DNA from: RUG023 sp900315435
Lineage (GTDB): Bacteria; Spirochaetota; Spirochaetia; Sphaerochaetales; Sphaerochaetaceae
Assembly (NCBI GenBank): GCA_902788205.1
Contig: CADAJJ010000041.1
Location: 1 to 33,712, forward strand
DNA length: 33,712 bases
Reading direction: 5' to 3'
Program-made: the position numbers and the translations under genes
Notes under the pieces: generated by a model
What the model was told of the DNA's origin: nothing
Seen by the model: the letters and a program-made list of their open reading frames with translations, nothing else
Database searches by the model: none
Part shown: positions 7,528 through 14,930 of the stretch, piece after piece
Position numbering within the stretch: position 1 is the first letter of the stretch
Layout: every line of letters starts with the position of its first letter

Positions 7528-8627
7528 AAGAGCGTGCCATCGCCCTGCAGCTGCGGAACGTCGTCAAAGCATTCACCAAGGGAGGAAAGACCGTCCGGGC
7601 CGTCGATAACGTCAATCTGGATATCGAGGAGGGAGAGATGGTCTGTTTCCTGGGTCCCTCCGGATGTGGCAAGACCACCACGCTCCGCATGGTCGCCGGT
7701 TTCGAGACTCCCACAAGCGGCGTCATCACCATCAAGGGCAAGGACGTGACCAACGTCCCGGTCAACAAGCGGGGCATCGGATTTGTCTTCCAGAACTATG
7801 CCTTGTTCCCCCATATGTCGGTCGCGAACAATATCGCCTATGGCCTGAAGACCAGACACATCGATCCTGTGACAATCGCCAAGAAGACGAAAGAGGCGCT
7901 CGAGCTGGTCGGGCTGCCCAATGTCGCGGAGCGCTACCCGAGCGAGCTTTCCGGAGGCGAGCAACAACGGGTCGCTCTTGCCCGTGTCCTGGTCATGGAG
8001 CCGAGCCTGCTGCTGATGGACGAGCCCCTCTCCAATCTGGACGCGAAGCTGCGTATCCACATGAGGACGGAAATCCGGCACCTGCAGAAGAAACTGGGCA
8101 TCACCTGCCTGTATGTCACCCACGACCAGAGCGAGGCCCTGACCGTAGCGGACAAAATCGTCGTCATCAGGAAAGGCGTCGTCCAACAGGTGGGTTCTCC
8201 GAGGGAAATCTACCATAATCCTGCCAATGCGTTCGTCGCCGACTTTATCGGTCAGGCCAACATCCTGCCCCTGCAGGTCGTAAAGGCGGATGAGCATACC
8301 GTCACGGTCGAGCCGGCCAAGGGACACCCCTTCACTACCCGCAAGGGGGCGGGCTTTTCAGGAACCCCCGACGCAGGAACCCCGGCCAACCTGGTCATCC
8401 GACCGGAGAATATCGATGTCCTCGCGGCGAGCAGCGAGGGAATCCCGGCAAAGGTGGTCAGCGCGATCTTTGTCGGCAGCCATATCGAATACGAGCTTTC
8501 CATCGAGGGAATCGACAAGGTGGTCAACGCCTCGGTACCTTCCAAACCGGAGGAGACAGTCTGGGACGAAGGCGAAGCGGTCAAGCTGCACTTCGACAAT
8601 GAGGCCGCGCTCGTGGTCGCCAGCTGA
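7524..8627 (+). CDS. ABC transporter ATP-binding protein, FbpC/AfuC/PotA type
   Basis: A 367-aa cytoplasmic ATPase that powers the importer. It has Walker A GPSGCGKT (44-51), Q-loop FQNYALFPHMS, signature LSGGEQQR, Walker B LLLMDEPLSNLDAKLR and the switch histidine in YVTHDQSEAL. The last 120 residues form a TOBE-type regulatory domain (LVIRPENIDVLAA is typical). Length fits the FbpC/MalK class. ATG 7524 overlaps the permease stop and has AAGGAGG upstream. Last gene of the operon; a possible terminator follows. Confidence 0.92.
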   Translation: MKERAIALQLRNVVKAFTKGGKTVRAVDNVNLDIEEGEMVCFLGPSGCGKTTTLRMVAGFETPTSGVITIKGKDVTNVPVNKRGIGFVFQNYALFPHMSVANNIAYGLKTRHIDPVTIAKKTKEALELVGLPNVAERYPSELSGGEQQRVALARVLVMEPSLLLMDEPLSNLDAKLRIHMRTEIRHLQKKLGITCLYVTHDQSEALTVADKIVVIRKGVVQQVGSPREIYHNPANAFVADFIGQANILPLQVVKADEHTVTVEPAKGHPFTTRKGAGFSGTPDAGTPANLVIRPENIDVLAASSEGIPAKVVSAIFVGSHIEYELSIEGIDKVVNASVPSKPEETVWDEGEAVKLHFDNEAALVVAS

Positions 8628-8642
8628 CCCTTTGGCTCCTGC

Positions 8643-8703
8643 AAAACCACCACAAAGATGCCGTGGCTTTGGAAGAAGTCTCTACCGGATTGGTTGGTTT
8701 TTC
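8643..8703 (+). terminator. Possible terminator after the ABC importer
   Basis: AAAACCACCA (8643-8652) can pair with TGGTTGGTTTT (8691-8701, one bulge), followed by T-rich sequence up to 8702. An inner alternative stem uses CAAAG and CTTTG. The long loop makes this less certain than a compact terminator. Confidence 0.35.
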
Positions 8704-8705
8704 TA

Positions 8706-8734
8706 TTGAGTGAAACGACATAGTTCGGTACAAT
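8706..8734 (+). promoter_or_regulatory. Promoter placing the start site at the ATG (leaderless)
   Basis: TTGAGT (8706-8711), exactly 17 bases, then TACAAT (8729-8734). Transcription would start about seven bases later, at or next to the A of ATG 8742, and no Shine-Dalgarno exists before that ATG. An upstream in-frame ATG at 8733 overlaps the -10 box, so it cannot be the start of translation if this promoter is used. Confidence 0.55.
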
Positions 8735-8741
8735 GCGAACC

Positions 8742-9041
8742 ATGAAGCGTATTCTTATGGTCTCTCTCATCGGCATGACAATCGTGCTTCCCCTGTCTGC
8801 GAAGACAGTGAGGGGCACCATCAAGGTGTTTGGTACCGAACCTCAGACTTCGCTCGGCATCGAGACCAGCGACGGGAAGCAATACGGCATCATCACCGGC
8901 ACCATCCTTCGGGAAGAACTGTTCAACCAGCAGGGGGTACCATTGAGACTGAAAGGCAAAAAGCAGAAGAAAGGCCAGAATCCCCAGACTGACTTGGAGG
9001 ATGGTTCCTTTTACGTGAAATCCTATACGGTCGTCCAATGA
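8742..9041 (+). CDS. Small exported protein of unknown function
   Basis: A 99-aa protein. MKRILMVSLIGMTIVLPLSA is a clear signal peptide with cleavage likely before KT. The mature part of about 79 residues alternates beta-prone stretches with charged turns (VRGTIKVFGTEPQTSLGIET, KQYGIITG, VPLRLKGKKQKKG, GSFYVKSYTVV), suggesting a small beta-barrel such as an OB-like fold; that is an inference. I do not recognise a named family. It stands alone between the ABC operon and a bidirectional terminator, and seems to be translated from a leaderless message. The stop codon overlaps the first base of the terminator stem. Confidence 0.75.
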   Translation: MKRILMVSLIGMTIVLPLSAKTVRGTIKVFGTEPQTSLGIETSDGKQYGIITGTILREELFNQQGVPLRLKGKKQKKGQNPQTDLEDGSFYVKSYTVVQ

Positions 9042-9080
9042 AAAGGCACCCGGTCGCTCTCAGCGACCAGGCGCCTTTTC
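9041..9080. terminator. Bidirectional terminator between convergent genes
   Basis: The outer arms AAAAGGC and GCCTTTT flank an inner stem GGTCGCT/AGCGACC with a short loop. A-run on the left and T-run on the right let it serve both the small exported protein (plus) and the hemerythrin operon (minus), whose stop is at 9082. Confidence 0.7.
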
Positions 9081-9081
9081 C

Positions 9082-9636
9082 TTAGCGGCTCTCGTACCGG
9101 GCAAGCAAAGCGAGATACGTATCCTTGACTTGCACATTCTTCGGGTCAGCTTCAAAGGCTTTGGCGGAAGCGTCGATTTCCTTCCAGCTATCCTCGTCCA
9201 ACATCCGTTCGGCAAACGTGTAGACCACATTGTTCTCCTTGCCGGTATGCAGCCTGAGCAGGTTCACGTAGGCCATGGCATTGGCAAGGATCCCCAGTTT
9301 GGCCAGAGTGGTCGGCTTTTCCTTCCATTGCTCCAGCGAGTTCTCGAGGTCTTTCACATGGCTTCGCCCCAAATCGTGCTCGACCAGCATGCCGTGGGTC
9401 ACCATCGTCTCTCCGACCCTGCCCAGTTTCCGCACCATGACAGGGAACAGGAATTGTTCCTCCTTGCCGTGGTGGTGTTTGTCGCTGTACAGGCGGATGA
9501 ACGCAACCACTTGCTGCCAGAATGAGAGATCGATCCCTCTCCCGTCCAAAATGGCGACGCACTCCCGTTCGACAACATCCAGCATGCGGTTGATGTTGGC
9601 ATGTTCCTCCATCATGCGTTCAGTGGTCCAGTGCAT
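9082..9636 (-). CDS. Hemerythrin HHE-domain protein
   Basis: A 184-aa cytoplasmic four-helix protein with the diiron ligand pattern of HHE hemerythrins: H12 (EEHANI), H54-H56 with E60 (SDKHHHGKEEQFLFP), H81 and H87 (THGMLVEHDLG), and H130 with E134 (LHTGKENNVVY). Related proteins bind oxygen or nitric oxide or help repair iron-sulfur clusters. The ATG lies one base beyond the stop of the preceding gene, so translation is coupled. It is the last of three genes with a DUF1858 protein, an arrangement that echoes proteins in which DUF1858- or ScdA_N-type domains are joined to hemerythrin. A role in oxygen or nitrosative stress is likely but not shown. Confidence 0.9.
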   Translation of the reverse strand: MHWTTERMMEEHANINRMLDVVERECVAILDGRGIDLSFWQQVVAFIRLYSDKHHHGKEEQFLFPVMVRKLGRVGETMVTHGMLVEHDLGRSHVKDLENSLEQWKEKPTTLAKLGILANAMAYVNLLRLHTGKENNVVYTFAERMLDEDSWKEIDASAKAFEADPKNVQVKDTYLALLARYESR

Positions 9637-9637
9637 C

Positions 9638-10234
9638 TCAGGCCGCCTTTTTCTCGATCACGAACACGGCGTCCTCTTCCGTGGCGACCTTCAGGCCACT
9701 ACCGGAAAGCATTCCTTCCATCATCCGCATGCGAAGCTGATAGTACCACTGGCTCTTGCCGCCCGCCTCAACCCAGAAATGGCCGTGCAGGTCCTGGGTT
9801 TGCCTCCAGACGAACCGCTCCCCATCCCCCTCGACCACCTGGTTGACCCGGTCGCAGGGCATGCCGTTCAGAAGCACCTCGTCGAACTGATGGTAGGCGT
9901 CGTTGCAGTTGGCGTCTGCCTGCACCCTGTGGCGTTCCCCGAAGGAGTAGGCCACCTGTTCCAGTTCCGCCAGCCGTCCCGCATCCTCTCCCATGAGGCA
10001 AGAGACCAGCTTCGCATAGCGGCTCTCGCTGGAACTGATACGTTCCTGCAGCCAGCCATGGATGTTGGCGGTATCGACCAGACTGTCCAACGGACGAAGG
10101 TCGCTCGCCACAAGGTCGGGGTCATACTTCCAGCCCTTCCGGGAAGCATAGCGCGCAATCTCGGCGACCAAGGCATCCTGCAGCTGGATTTTTCCATACA
10201 GCCAATAGTGGATCGGACCCAAGAACTTGCTCAT
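9638..10234 (-). CDS. Conserved protein of unknown function in hemerythrin operon
   Basis: A 198-aa soluble protein without signal peptide or membrane segment, starting MSKFLGPIHYWLYGKIQLQD. I have the impression of similar uncharacterised proteins in clostridia and spirochaetes but cannot name a family. Features: an N-terminal GPIHYWLY block, two cysteines (SCLMGED near 82 and DANCNDAY near 115), several histidines (HGWLQER, RHRVQAD, YHQFDE, LHGHFW) that could bind metal, and a C-terminal YYQLRMRMMEGML helix. The ATG overlaps the DUF1858 stop (ATGA) and its own stop lies one base before the hemerythrin ATG, so all three proteins are coupled. The conserved position suggests it works with the hemerythrin and the redox-disulfide protein. 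Confidence 0.75.
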   Translation of the reverse strand: MSKFLGPIHYWLYGKIQLQDALVAEIARYASRKGWKYDPDLVASDLRPLDSLVDTANIHGWLQERISSSESRYAKLVSCLMGEDAGRLAELEQVAYSFGERHRVQADANCNDAYHQFDEVLLNGMPCDRVNQVVEGDGERFVWRQTQDLHGHFWVEAGGKSQWYYQLRMRMMEGMLSGSGLKVATEEDAVFVIEKKAA

Positions 10235-10440
10235 GCCTGCGCCCCCTGGTTGATCCGGGCATTGACCCGCGAAACCACCTCTTCCGGGTTGAGTCCATGC
10301 ACGTAGCAGGCATCTGCCAACGACTCCATCTGGCTCGAGGGGCAACCCAGACAGTGCATGCCGCTCTCCAGCAGGGTATCCACCACTTCCGGGTGCTCCT
10401 GCACCAACTTCCCTACCAACATATCTCCCGTAATCGCCAT
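10231..10440 (-). CDS. DUF1858 redox-disulfide domain protein
   Basis: A 69-aa protein made of a single DUF1858 domain (the hybrid-cluster-protein-associated redox disulfide family). The hallmark is SGMHCLGCPSSQMESLADAC, with cysteines 30 and 33 in a C-x-x-C pair and a third cysteine at 45. Partners in other genomes include hybrid-cluster proteins and hemerythrins. AAGGAG seven bases before ATG 10440 fixes the start; an overlapping ATG six bases further upstream is out of frame. First gene of the three-gene operon. An 18-bp palindrome lies 60 bases upstream and may be its operator. Confidence 0.87.
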   Translation of the reverse strand: MAITGDMLVGKLVQEHPEVVDTLLESGMHCLGCPSSQMESLADACYVHGLNPEEVVSRVNARINQGAQA

Positions 10441-10499
10441 ACCATGACTCCTTCTCGTTGTTTTGTAGCCAAGGCATACCACGAAGAGACGTGAAGTGT

Positions 10500-10517
10500 A
10501 TGTTGGATTTCCAACAT
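10500..10517. promoter_or_regulatory. Palindromic operator candidate upstream of DUF1858 operon
   Basis: ATGTTGGA (10500-10507), TT, TCCAACAT (10510-10517): eight-base arms with a two-base centre. It is not in a transcript-ending position and lies 60 bases before the DUF1858 ATG, where an activator or repressor dimer would bind. I do not recognise it as a standard FNR, NsrR or PerR box. Confidence 0.4.
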
Positions 10518-10620
10518 GCGCGGATTCCGTTTTCTTGCTTGTGGGGCTTGTCTTCCTTGCGAGAGGCACGTGGACGAGACGCTGAAGCTGCCGTCGCGCT
10601 GACGGGCGGCCGGCGGTTGC

Positions 10621-10645
10621 CGGTTCCCGTTGTGAGGGGGGAACC
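10621..10645. other. Perfect 8-bp hairpin in intergenic region
   Basis: CGGTTCCC (10621-10628) and GGGAACCG (10638-10645) are exact complements around nine bases. It lies in the gene-free stretch 10518-10754 between the DUF1858 promoter region and the end of the NitT-type importer operon. Apart from this stem and the terminator at 10708 I see nothing else there. Confidence 0.3.
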
Positions 10646-10707
10646 GACAGGTACGTTGGCATCCGTTGGTTTCCCAGGCAGAAAACCATTCCCTTCGCAG
10701 GATGGCG

Positions 10708-10735
10708 AAAGGCGGACCGGACGACCGGCCCGCCT
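10708..10735 (-). terminator. Terminator of the NitT/TauT-type importer operon
   Basis: On the minus strand AGGCGGGCCGG pairs with CCGGTCCGCCT around TCGT, with one mismatch, and is followed by TTT. It lies 20 bases beyond the stop of the binding-protein gene. Confidence 0.5.
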
Positions 10736-10754
10736 AAGGGAGATTTGGCTGACG

Positions 10755-11759
10755 TCAGTTCAGCGCTTCCTTCATGATATCGAAGAGCACGTAATCGGAA
10801 ACTTTCGCATCCTGGTTGACTTGCTGTCCGAATCCTTTCTTCTGGATTTCGTAGTAGTTCTCGACCTCGCCGTTCTCGACCAGCTTCTTCAACTCGGCTC
10901 CAGTCAGCCACGCTCCGTCAAAGCGCTGGTTGTAGATGGTGTCGAAGTCAGAAGCGATCAGTTCGGCAACCCACTTGCAGACATCCTCCTGATGGGTCTT
11001 CTGATAGTCCATACCCTTGACCAGGGCGCGGGCGACCTTGACCAGCGTGTCCTTGTGCGCCTCGGCATACTTGGACATGCAGATCCAGGAAGCGTTGGCG
11101 GCACTGCGGTCGCTGAAGGTGGCATTGTTGCAGAGCATCACGGCGTCACTGCCCAGCGCGTTCTTGATCGTGGCGGTACTGGGAGACCAGGTGGCGCACG
11201 CGTCCAAGGAACCGCTGGTCATGGCGGAAACCAAGCCGGAGGCATCCATCTCCATGGCGACGATGTCATCCATGGTCAGACCGGCATCGCCAAGAGCCAT
11301 ACGGAGCACCATCTCGCTGCTCGTGCCGGAAGCATATCCGACCGTCTTGCCCTTCAGGTCCTTCGCGGTCTTGATGCCGCGGCTCGGGCGGACGATGACC
11401 TCATCGGCAGAGCCGAGGTGGTCGAACAAGAACACCTTCGCACGACCGTTGATGCAGAGCTTGTGGGCCCCCGGTCCGATATAGGCGACATCGATCGAGC
11501 CGCTCTCCATGGCGGAAATCTCGGTCGGGCCGTCAGCGAACTGCACCAAATTGACCTTGATGCCTTCTTCGGCGAAGTAGCCCATACGGTCAGCGGCAAC
11601 CACGTTGTACAGCGACGCGTAGTTGGGCATGTAAGCGACATTCAGGGTCTGCAGCTTCTGCCCTGCAGGACCGGACGCAGTGCCCTCTTTCGTGCCCTGG
11701 GCACCAACAGCAGCCAGCGCGAGGGATGCCAGCAATCCAACCAATACGCTTTTTTTCAT
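10755..11759 (-). CDS. ABC substrate-binding protein, NitT/TauT (SsuA/ThiY-like)
   Basis: A 334-aa periplasmic binding protein. MKKSVLVGLLASLALAAVGA is the signal peptide, followed by a QGTKEG linker. The body is NMT1/SsuA-like: LQTLNVAYMPNYASLYNVVA, MGYFAEEGIKVNLVQFADG, SGSIDVAYIGPGAH and LKGKTVGYASGTSSEMVLR. Members carry sulfonates, nitrate, bicarbonate or thiamine precursors; the ligand cannot be read from the sequence. Here it is the last gene of its operon, 24 bases after the ATPase stop, with GGAGGAGG before the ATG. A divergent two-component system next to the operon may control it. Confidence 0.88.
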   Translation of the reverse strand: MKKSVLVGLLASLALAAVGAQGTKEGTASGPAGQKLQTLNVAYMPNYASLYNVVAADRMGYFAEEGIKVNLVQFADGPTEISAMESGSIDVAYIGPGAHKLCINGRAKVFLFDHLGSADEVIVRPSRGIKTAKDLKGKTVGYASGTSSEMVLRMALGDAGLTMDDIVAMEMDASGLVSAMTSGSLDACATWSPSTATIKNALGSDAVMLCNNATFSDRSAANASWICMSKYAEAHKDTLVKVARALVKGMDYQKTHQEDVCKWVAELIASDFDTIYNQRFDGAWLTGAELKKLVENGEVENYYEIQKKGFGQQVNQDAKVSDYVLFDIMKEALN

Positions 11760-11783
11760 AAAATCCTCCTCCTTCGGTTTCTT

Positions 11784-12575
11784 CTACTTACGTACTTCTA
11801 GATATTCCTGATACACCTGTTCCCAGATGTGGTTTTTCAACTCCAGGTACCGTTCGCTCATCTTGGTCCTCTGGTCGCGCGGATAGGGAATGTCCACCGG
11901 AAGGATGCTCTTGATGCGACCGGGACGGGCGCTCATGATCACCACCCGCTGGCCAAGGATCAAAGCCTCGTCGACATCATGGGTGATGAAGAAGCAAGTC
12001 TTGCGCTCTTTCTCCCACATGTCCAGCAGTTCCTGCTGCAGCTGGGTCCTGGTCTGGGCGTCCAAAGCTCCGAAAGGCTCGTCCATCAAGAGCACCTCGG
12101 GGTTTCCCGCATAGGCCCTGGCTATGGCGACCCGCTGTTTCATACCACCGGACAACTCCTTCGGGTAATGGCTCCGGAAGTGCTCCAGACCCACCATGTG
12201 GATATACTTGTCGACAATCGCGTCAGCCTCGGAGCCCTTGATTCCCTGCATGTCCAGCGGAAAGCGTACATTTTTCTCCACGGTAAGCCAAGGAAACAAT
12301 GCGTACTGCTGGAAGACGACCCCTCGTTCCGGACCGGTTCCCTTGACCTCCTTTCCATCGCACAGGACCTTGCCGCCCGATGCGTCAAGCAATCCCGCGA
12401 TGATGTTCAGGAGGGTCGACTTGCCGCAACCGGAAGGGCCGACAACCGTAATGAACTCGTTCTCCGCGATATCCAGCGAGACCCCGTTCAGAGCGACGAC
12501 CTCGCCGCTGCGACCCATGTAGGTCTTCTTCACATTCTGGATCGAGAGTTTTATATTTCGCGTTTCTCCTGCCAT
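11784..12575 (-). CDS. ABC ATP-binding protein, NitT/TauT (SsuB/TauB-like)
   Basis: A 263-aa cytoplasmic ATPase: Walker A GPSGCGKS (46-53), Q-loop VFQQYALFPWLTV, signature LSGGMKQRVAIARA, Walker B VLLMDEPFGALDAQTR, and H-loop FFITHDVDEALILGQRVVIM. Length and the absence of a TOBE extension are typical of SsuB/TauB. The chosen ATG 12575 overlaps the permease gene by 25 bases and has AGAGG upstream. The open frame continues far upstream through the permease gene, but that extension is the permease read in another frame and lacks ATPase homology. Confidence 0.92.
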   Translation of the reverse strand: MAGETRNIKLSIQNVKKTYMGRSGEVVALNGVSLDIAENEFITVVGPSGCGKSTLLNIIAGLLDASGGKVLCDGKEVKGTGPERGVVFQQYALFPWLTVEKNVRFPLDMQGIKGSEADAIVDKYIHMVGLEHFRSHYPKELSGGMKQRVAIARAYAGNPEVLLMDEPFGALDAQTRTQLQQELLDMWEKERKTCFFITHDVDEALILGQRVVIMSARPGRIKSILPVDIPYPRDQRTKMSERYLELKNHIWEQVYQEYLEVRK

Positions 12576-13327
12576 CCTGTCAGCCTCTGTTCCATGAACT
12601 TGATTACTTTTTCGACAATCACACCGATACAACCGATGATGATGATGTACAACAGCATGGGGGCAGTCTCGAAGTTGTTGTTCAGCGAGCGGATCCTCAT
12701 GCCAAGCCCGGCAAACGCCCCGGTCGATTCGGCGGCGATCAACGTGGTGAGCGCGACCGAAGAGCCGAGCCTGATAGCCGTCATGATGAAGGGCAGCGAG
12801 GCGGGGGCAAGCACCCGGAAGAAAATCTGCCGGTCGGTGGCCCCAAGGATCTTGGCTGCCTTGATCAGCGTCTCGTCGATATTGATGATGCCCTGGTACA
12901 TCGTGATGCACATGGTCAGGAAGGTTGCCAAGGTGATGACGATGATCTGCGGCTTCCTTCCGACACCCGCGGCAATCACGATCAGCGGGACATAGGCCAG
13001 AGGCGGAATGTTCCGGATGAAATTGATCCACGGCTCCACGATGTAGCGGAAGGGACGATACCACGCCATCAGAATGGCGATGGGCAACGCGATGACGAAG
13101 CCCAGCGCGTATCCGCTGACGACACTGACCAGCGAGGAAGCGATATCCTTGAACAACACCTTGCGCTCGATCATCACCTTGACCTGCGAGAAGGTCTTGA
13201 CGATGTTCGGGAAGCTCCGGGAAGTGCTGGGAATCACGGAGAGTATGGTCCAAAGCACGATGGCGGAAGCCACTGAAATCAGGAGCCAAACCCATTTCAT
13301 CGTCTTTGCAGACAATCCTTTTTTCAT
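12551..13327 (-). CDS. ABC transporter permease, NitT/TauT (SsuC/TauC-like)
   Basis: A 258-aa inner-membrane protein with about six helices. The first is WVWLLISVASAIVLWTILSV. The family features are FIRNIPPLAYVPLIVIAAGV and the EAA loop LIKAAKILGATDRQIFFRVL followed by LAPASLPFIMTAIRLG. First gene of a permease-ATPase-binding protein operon. AAGGATGG stands before the ATG. It is divergent from the histidine kinase gene with 118 bases between them. Confidence 0.92.
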   Translation of the reverse strand: MKKGLSAKTMKWVWLLISVASAIVLWTILSVIPSTSRSFPNIVKTFSQVKVMIERKVLFKDIASSLVSVVSGYALGFVIALPIAILMAWYRPFRYIVEPWINFIRNIPPLAYVPLIVIAAGVGRKPQIIVITLATFLTMCITMYQGIINIDETLIKAAKILGATDRQIFFRVLAPASLPFIMTAIRLGSSVALTTLIAAESTGAFAGLGMRIRSLNNNFETAPMLLYIIIIGCIGVIVEKVIKFMEQRLTGWQEKREI

Positions 13328-13445
13328 TTGTTAGCCATCCTTGTGGTCCCATTTTCTCATTGATTGGCGAACTGCAAAGTCTGAAATTTCTTCATACCCT
13401 TTTCTTCTCCACAAGCCGTATACTGAAAGGAAAGGGGAGGAAACG

Positions 13446-14930
13446 ATGCTGCTCGCACTGCTCGCGGTGATAACGCTCTACACGGTCTCGCTGTACGCAT
13501 GCAAACGCGATAGCGGAGAGCTGCTACGCATGCTCTTCACCCTTTCCCTCGGCATCTTCTGGTTCGGAATACTCACCTACATCGCCAAGAAAGGCGGCTA
13601 TGGCAAAGAGTTCATCCCCATCCTCTACGGCGGTGGCGCCATCTACCGGAAACTCCAATACCTCAGGCTCACCCTCGGACAGCTGGGCTACACCGTCGCC
13701 GTCGGCAGGTACCTCTTTCCCTTCCTGTTCATGCTGGTCGCCCTGCACGCTTCGAATTTCATCCCGACAGAGCACCTGAAGTGGTACTACCTCGCCGCTT
13801 CCCTCCTTCCCATCGTCTCGCTGGTCATCTACATTCCTTCGGTCTTCGAGACCCTCATCGAACCTTACGAGGTCCGCCTGCGGCTCAGCGTCACCCTTTC
13901 CTATTCCTGGATCATCGCCTACCTGCTCGTCGGATGGGCCTGCCTGCTGAAGGAAACCTTCTCCATCACCGTCCGGTTCTTCCGGAGCCGCTTCCTGCAG
14001 AACCTCGCGTTCTATGCCAGCACTACCCTGCTGTACGCCATGTACTGCAAGCAGGATCCGGCGCAAATCTACCTGTTCTACCGCAACGACTACATGTGGA
14101 TGCTCGGTCTCTGGTACCTGAACAAAGGATTCCGCCCGATACTCTACAGCCTGGTCTGGATGGTCACCGTCCTTTCCTGCATCATCAGCCTTCTGAGCCT
14201 GGTCGGCACCGCCCACATCACCTGGAACGAACAGCACGAGCAAGCGCTGCTCGAGAGGAAGGGCAACGAGATGCAACCCGGCATCAACATCTTCACCCAT
14301 GGACTGAAGAACCAGCTTCTGGCCAACCAGATCGTCATCGAGAAAATCGCCGGACAGAACATCCCATCGCAGAAGAGCCTGGTCTCATCGCTCAAGGCAA
14401 ACAACCAGCTGATGCTGCAGCGCATCGAGAAGCTCTACGCCTTCAGCCGTCAGGGCACCATCCACCTGGTACCCATGTCGATCGAACCGGTCATCGGGCT
14501 GGCAAGGGAGAAATTCCTGACGAAATACCCCCAAGGGCTGGTCGACGTGCGGCTTACCAGCCGAACCGGCCAGATTCTTGCCGACAAGGAATACCTTTCC
14601 GAAGCCTTCGCCAACATCATGGAAAACGGATGGGAGGCGACCCTGCAGGCGGGACGGGCCACGCCGGTGGCGGTCAAGCTCTTTCAGGAACGCCTGTGGG
14701 TATCGGTGACCATCTCCGATAACGGAAACGGAATTCCGAAAAAGGTCGGCAAGCACATCTACGAACCCTTCTACTCCAGCAAGAACAGCGCCACCAACTG
14801 GGGCTTCGGCATGTATTTCACCCATCAAGTCATCAAGAACCATCTGGGAAGCATCCGGTTCGACTCTTCCCCCAAGGGGACCTCGTTCCTGATTCTGCTG
14901 CCCATCGCAAGGAGGAAAGCCCGTGTGTAA
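13446..14930 (+). CDS. Sensor histidine kinase with multi-helix membrane domain
   Basis: A 494-aa membrane sensor. The first 275 residues contain about seven hydrophobic helices, and two neighbouring stretches (LRLTLGQLGYTVAVGRYLFP and SVTLSYSWIIAYLLVGWACL) resemble 7TM-type sensor modules. The phosphoacceptor is probably H285 in NIFTHGLKNQLLANQ. The ATP-binding domain has an N box FANIMENGWEAT, G1 ISDNGNGIPKK, F box YEPFYSSK and G2 NWGFGMYFTHQVIKNH. ATG 13446 is chosen for its GGGGAGG; a longer frame exists but has no ribosome site. A -10-like TATACT lies at 13419-13424. It overlaps its response regulator by 8 bases. The signal is unknown; its place divergent from the NitT-type importer suggests control of that uptake. 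Confidence 0.88.
   Translation: MLLALLAVITLYTVSLYACKRDSGELLRMLFTLSLGIFWFGILTYIAKKGGYGKEFIPILYGGGAIYRKLQYLRLTLGQLGYTVAVGRYLFPFLFMLVALHASNFIPTEHLKWYYLAASLLPIVSLVIYIPSVFETLIEPYEVRLRLSVTLSYSWIIAYLLVGWACLLKETFSITVRFFRSRFLQNLAFYASTTLLYAMYCKQDPAQIYLFYRNDYMWMLGLWYLNKGFRPILYSLVWMVTVLSCIISLLSLVGTAHITWNEQHEQALLERKGNEMQPGINIFTHGLKNQLLANQIVIEKIAGQNIPSQKSLVSSLKANNQLMLQRIEKLYAFSRQGTIHLVPMSIEPVIGLAREKFLTKYPQGLVDVRLTSRTGQILADKEYLSEAFANIMENGWEATLQAGRATPVAVKLFQERLWVSVTISDNGNGIPKKVGKHIYEPFYSSKNSATNWGFGMYFTHQVIKNHLGSIRFDSSPKGTSFLILLPIARRKARV

Noticed and set aside
11784..13352. A fused permease-ATPase protein suggested by a 522-codon open frame
   Set aside because: The N-terminal half is the permease gene read in the wrong frame and is highly charged; the ATPase has its own ATG at 12575 with a ribosome site.
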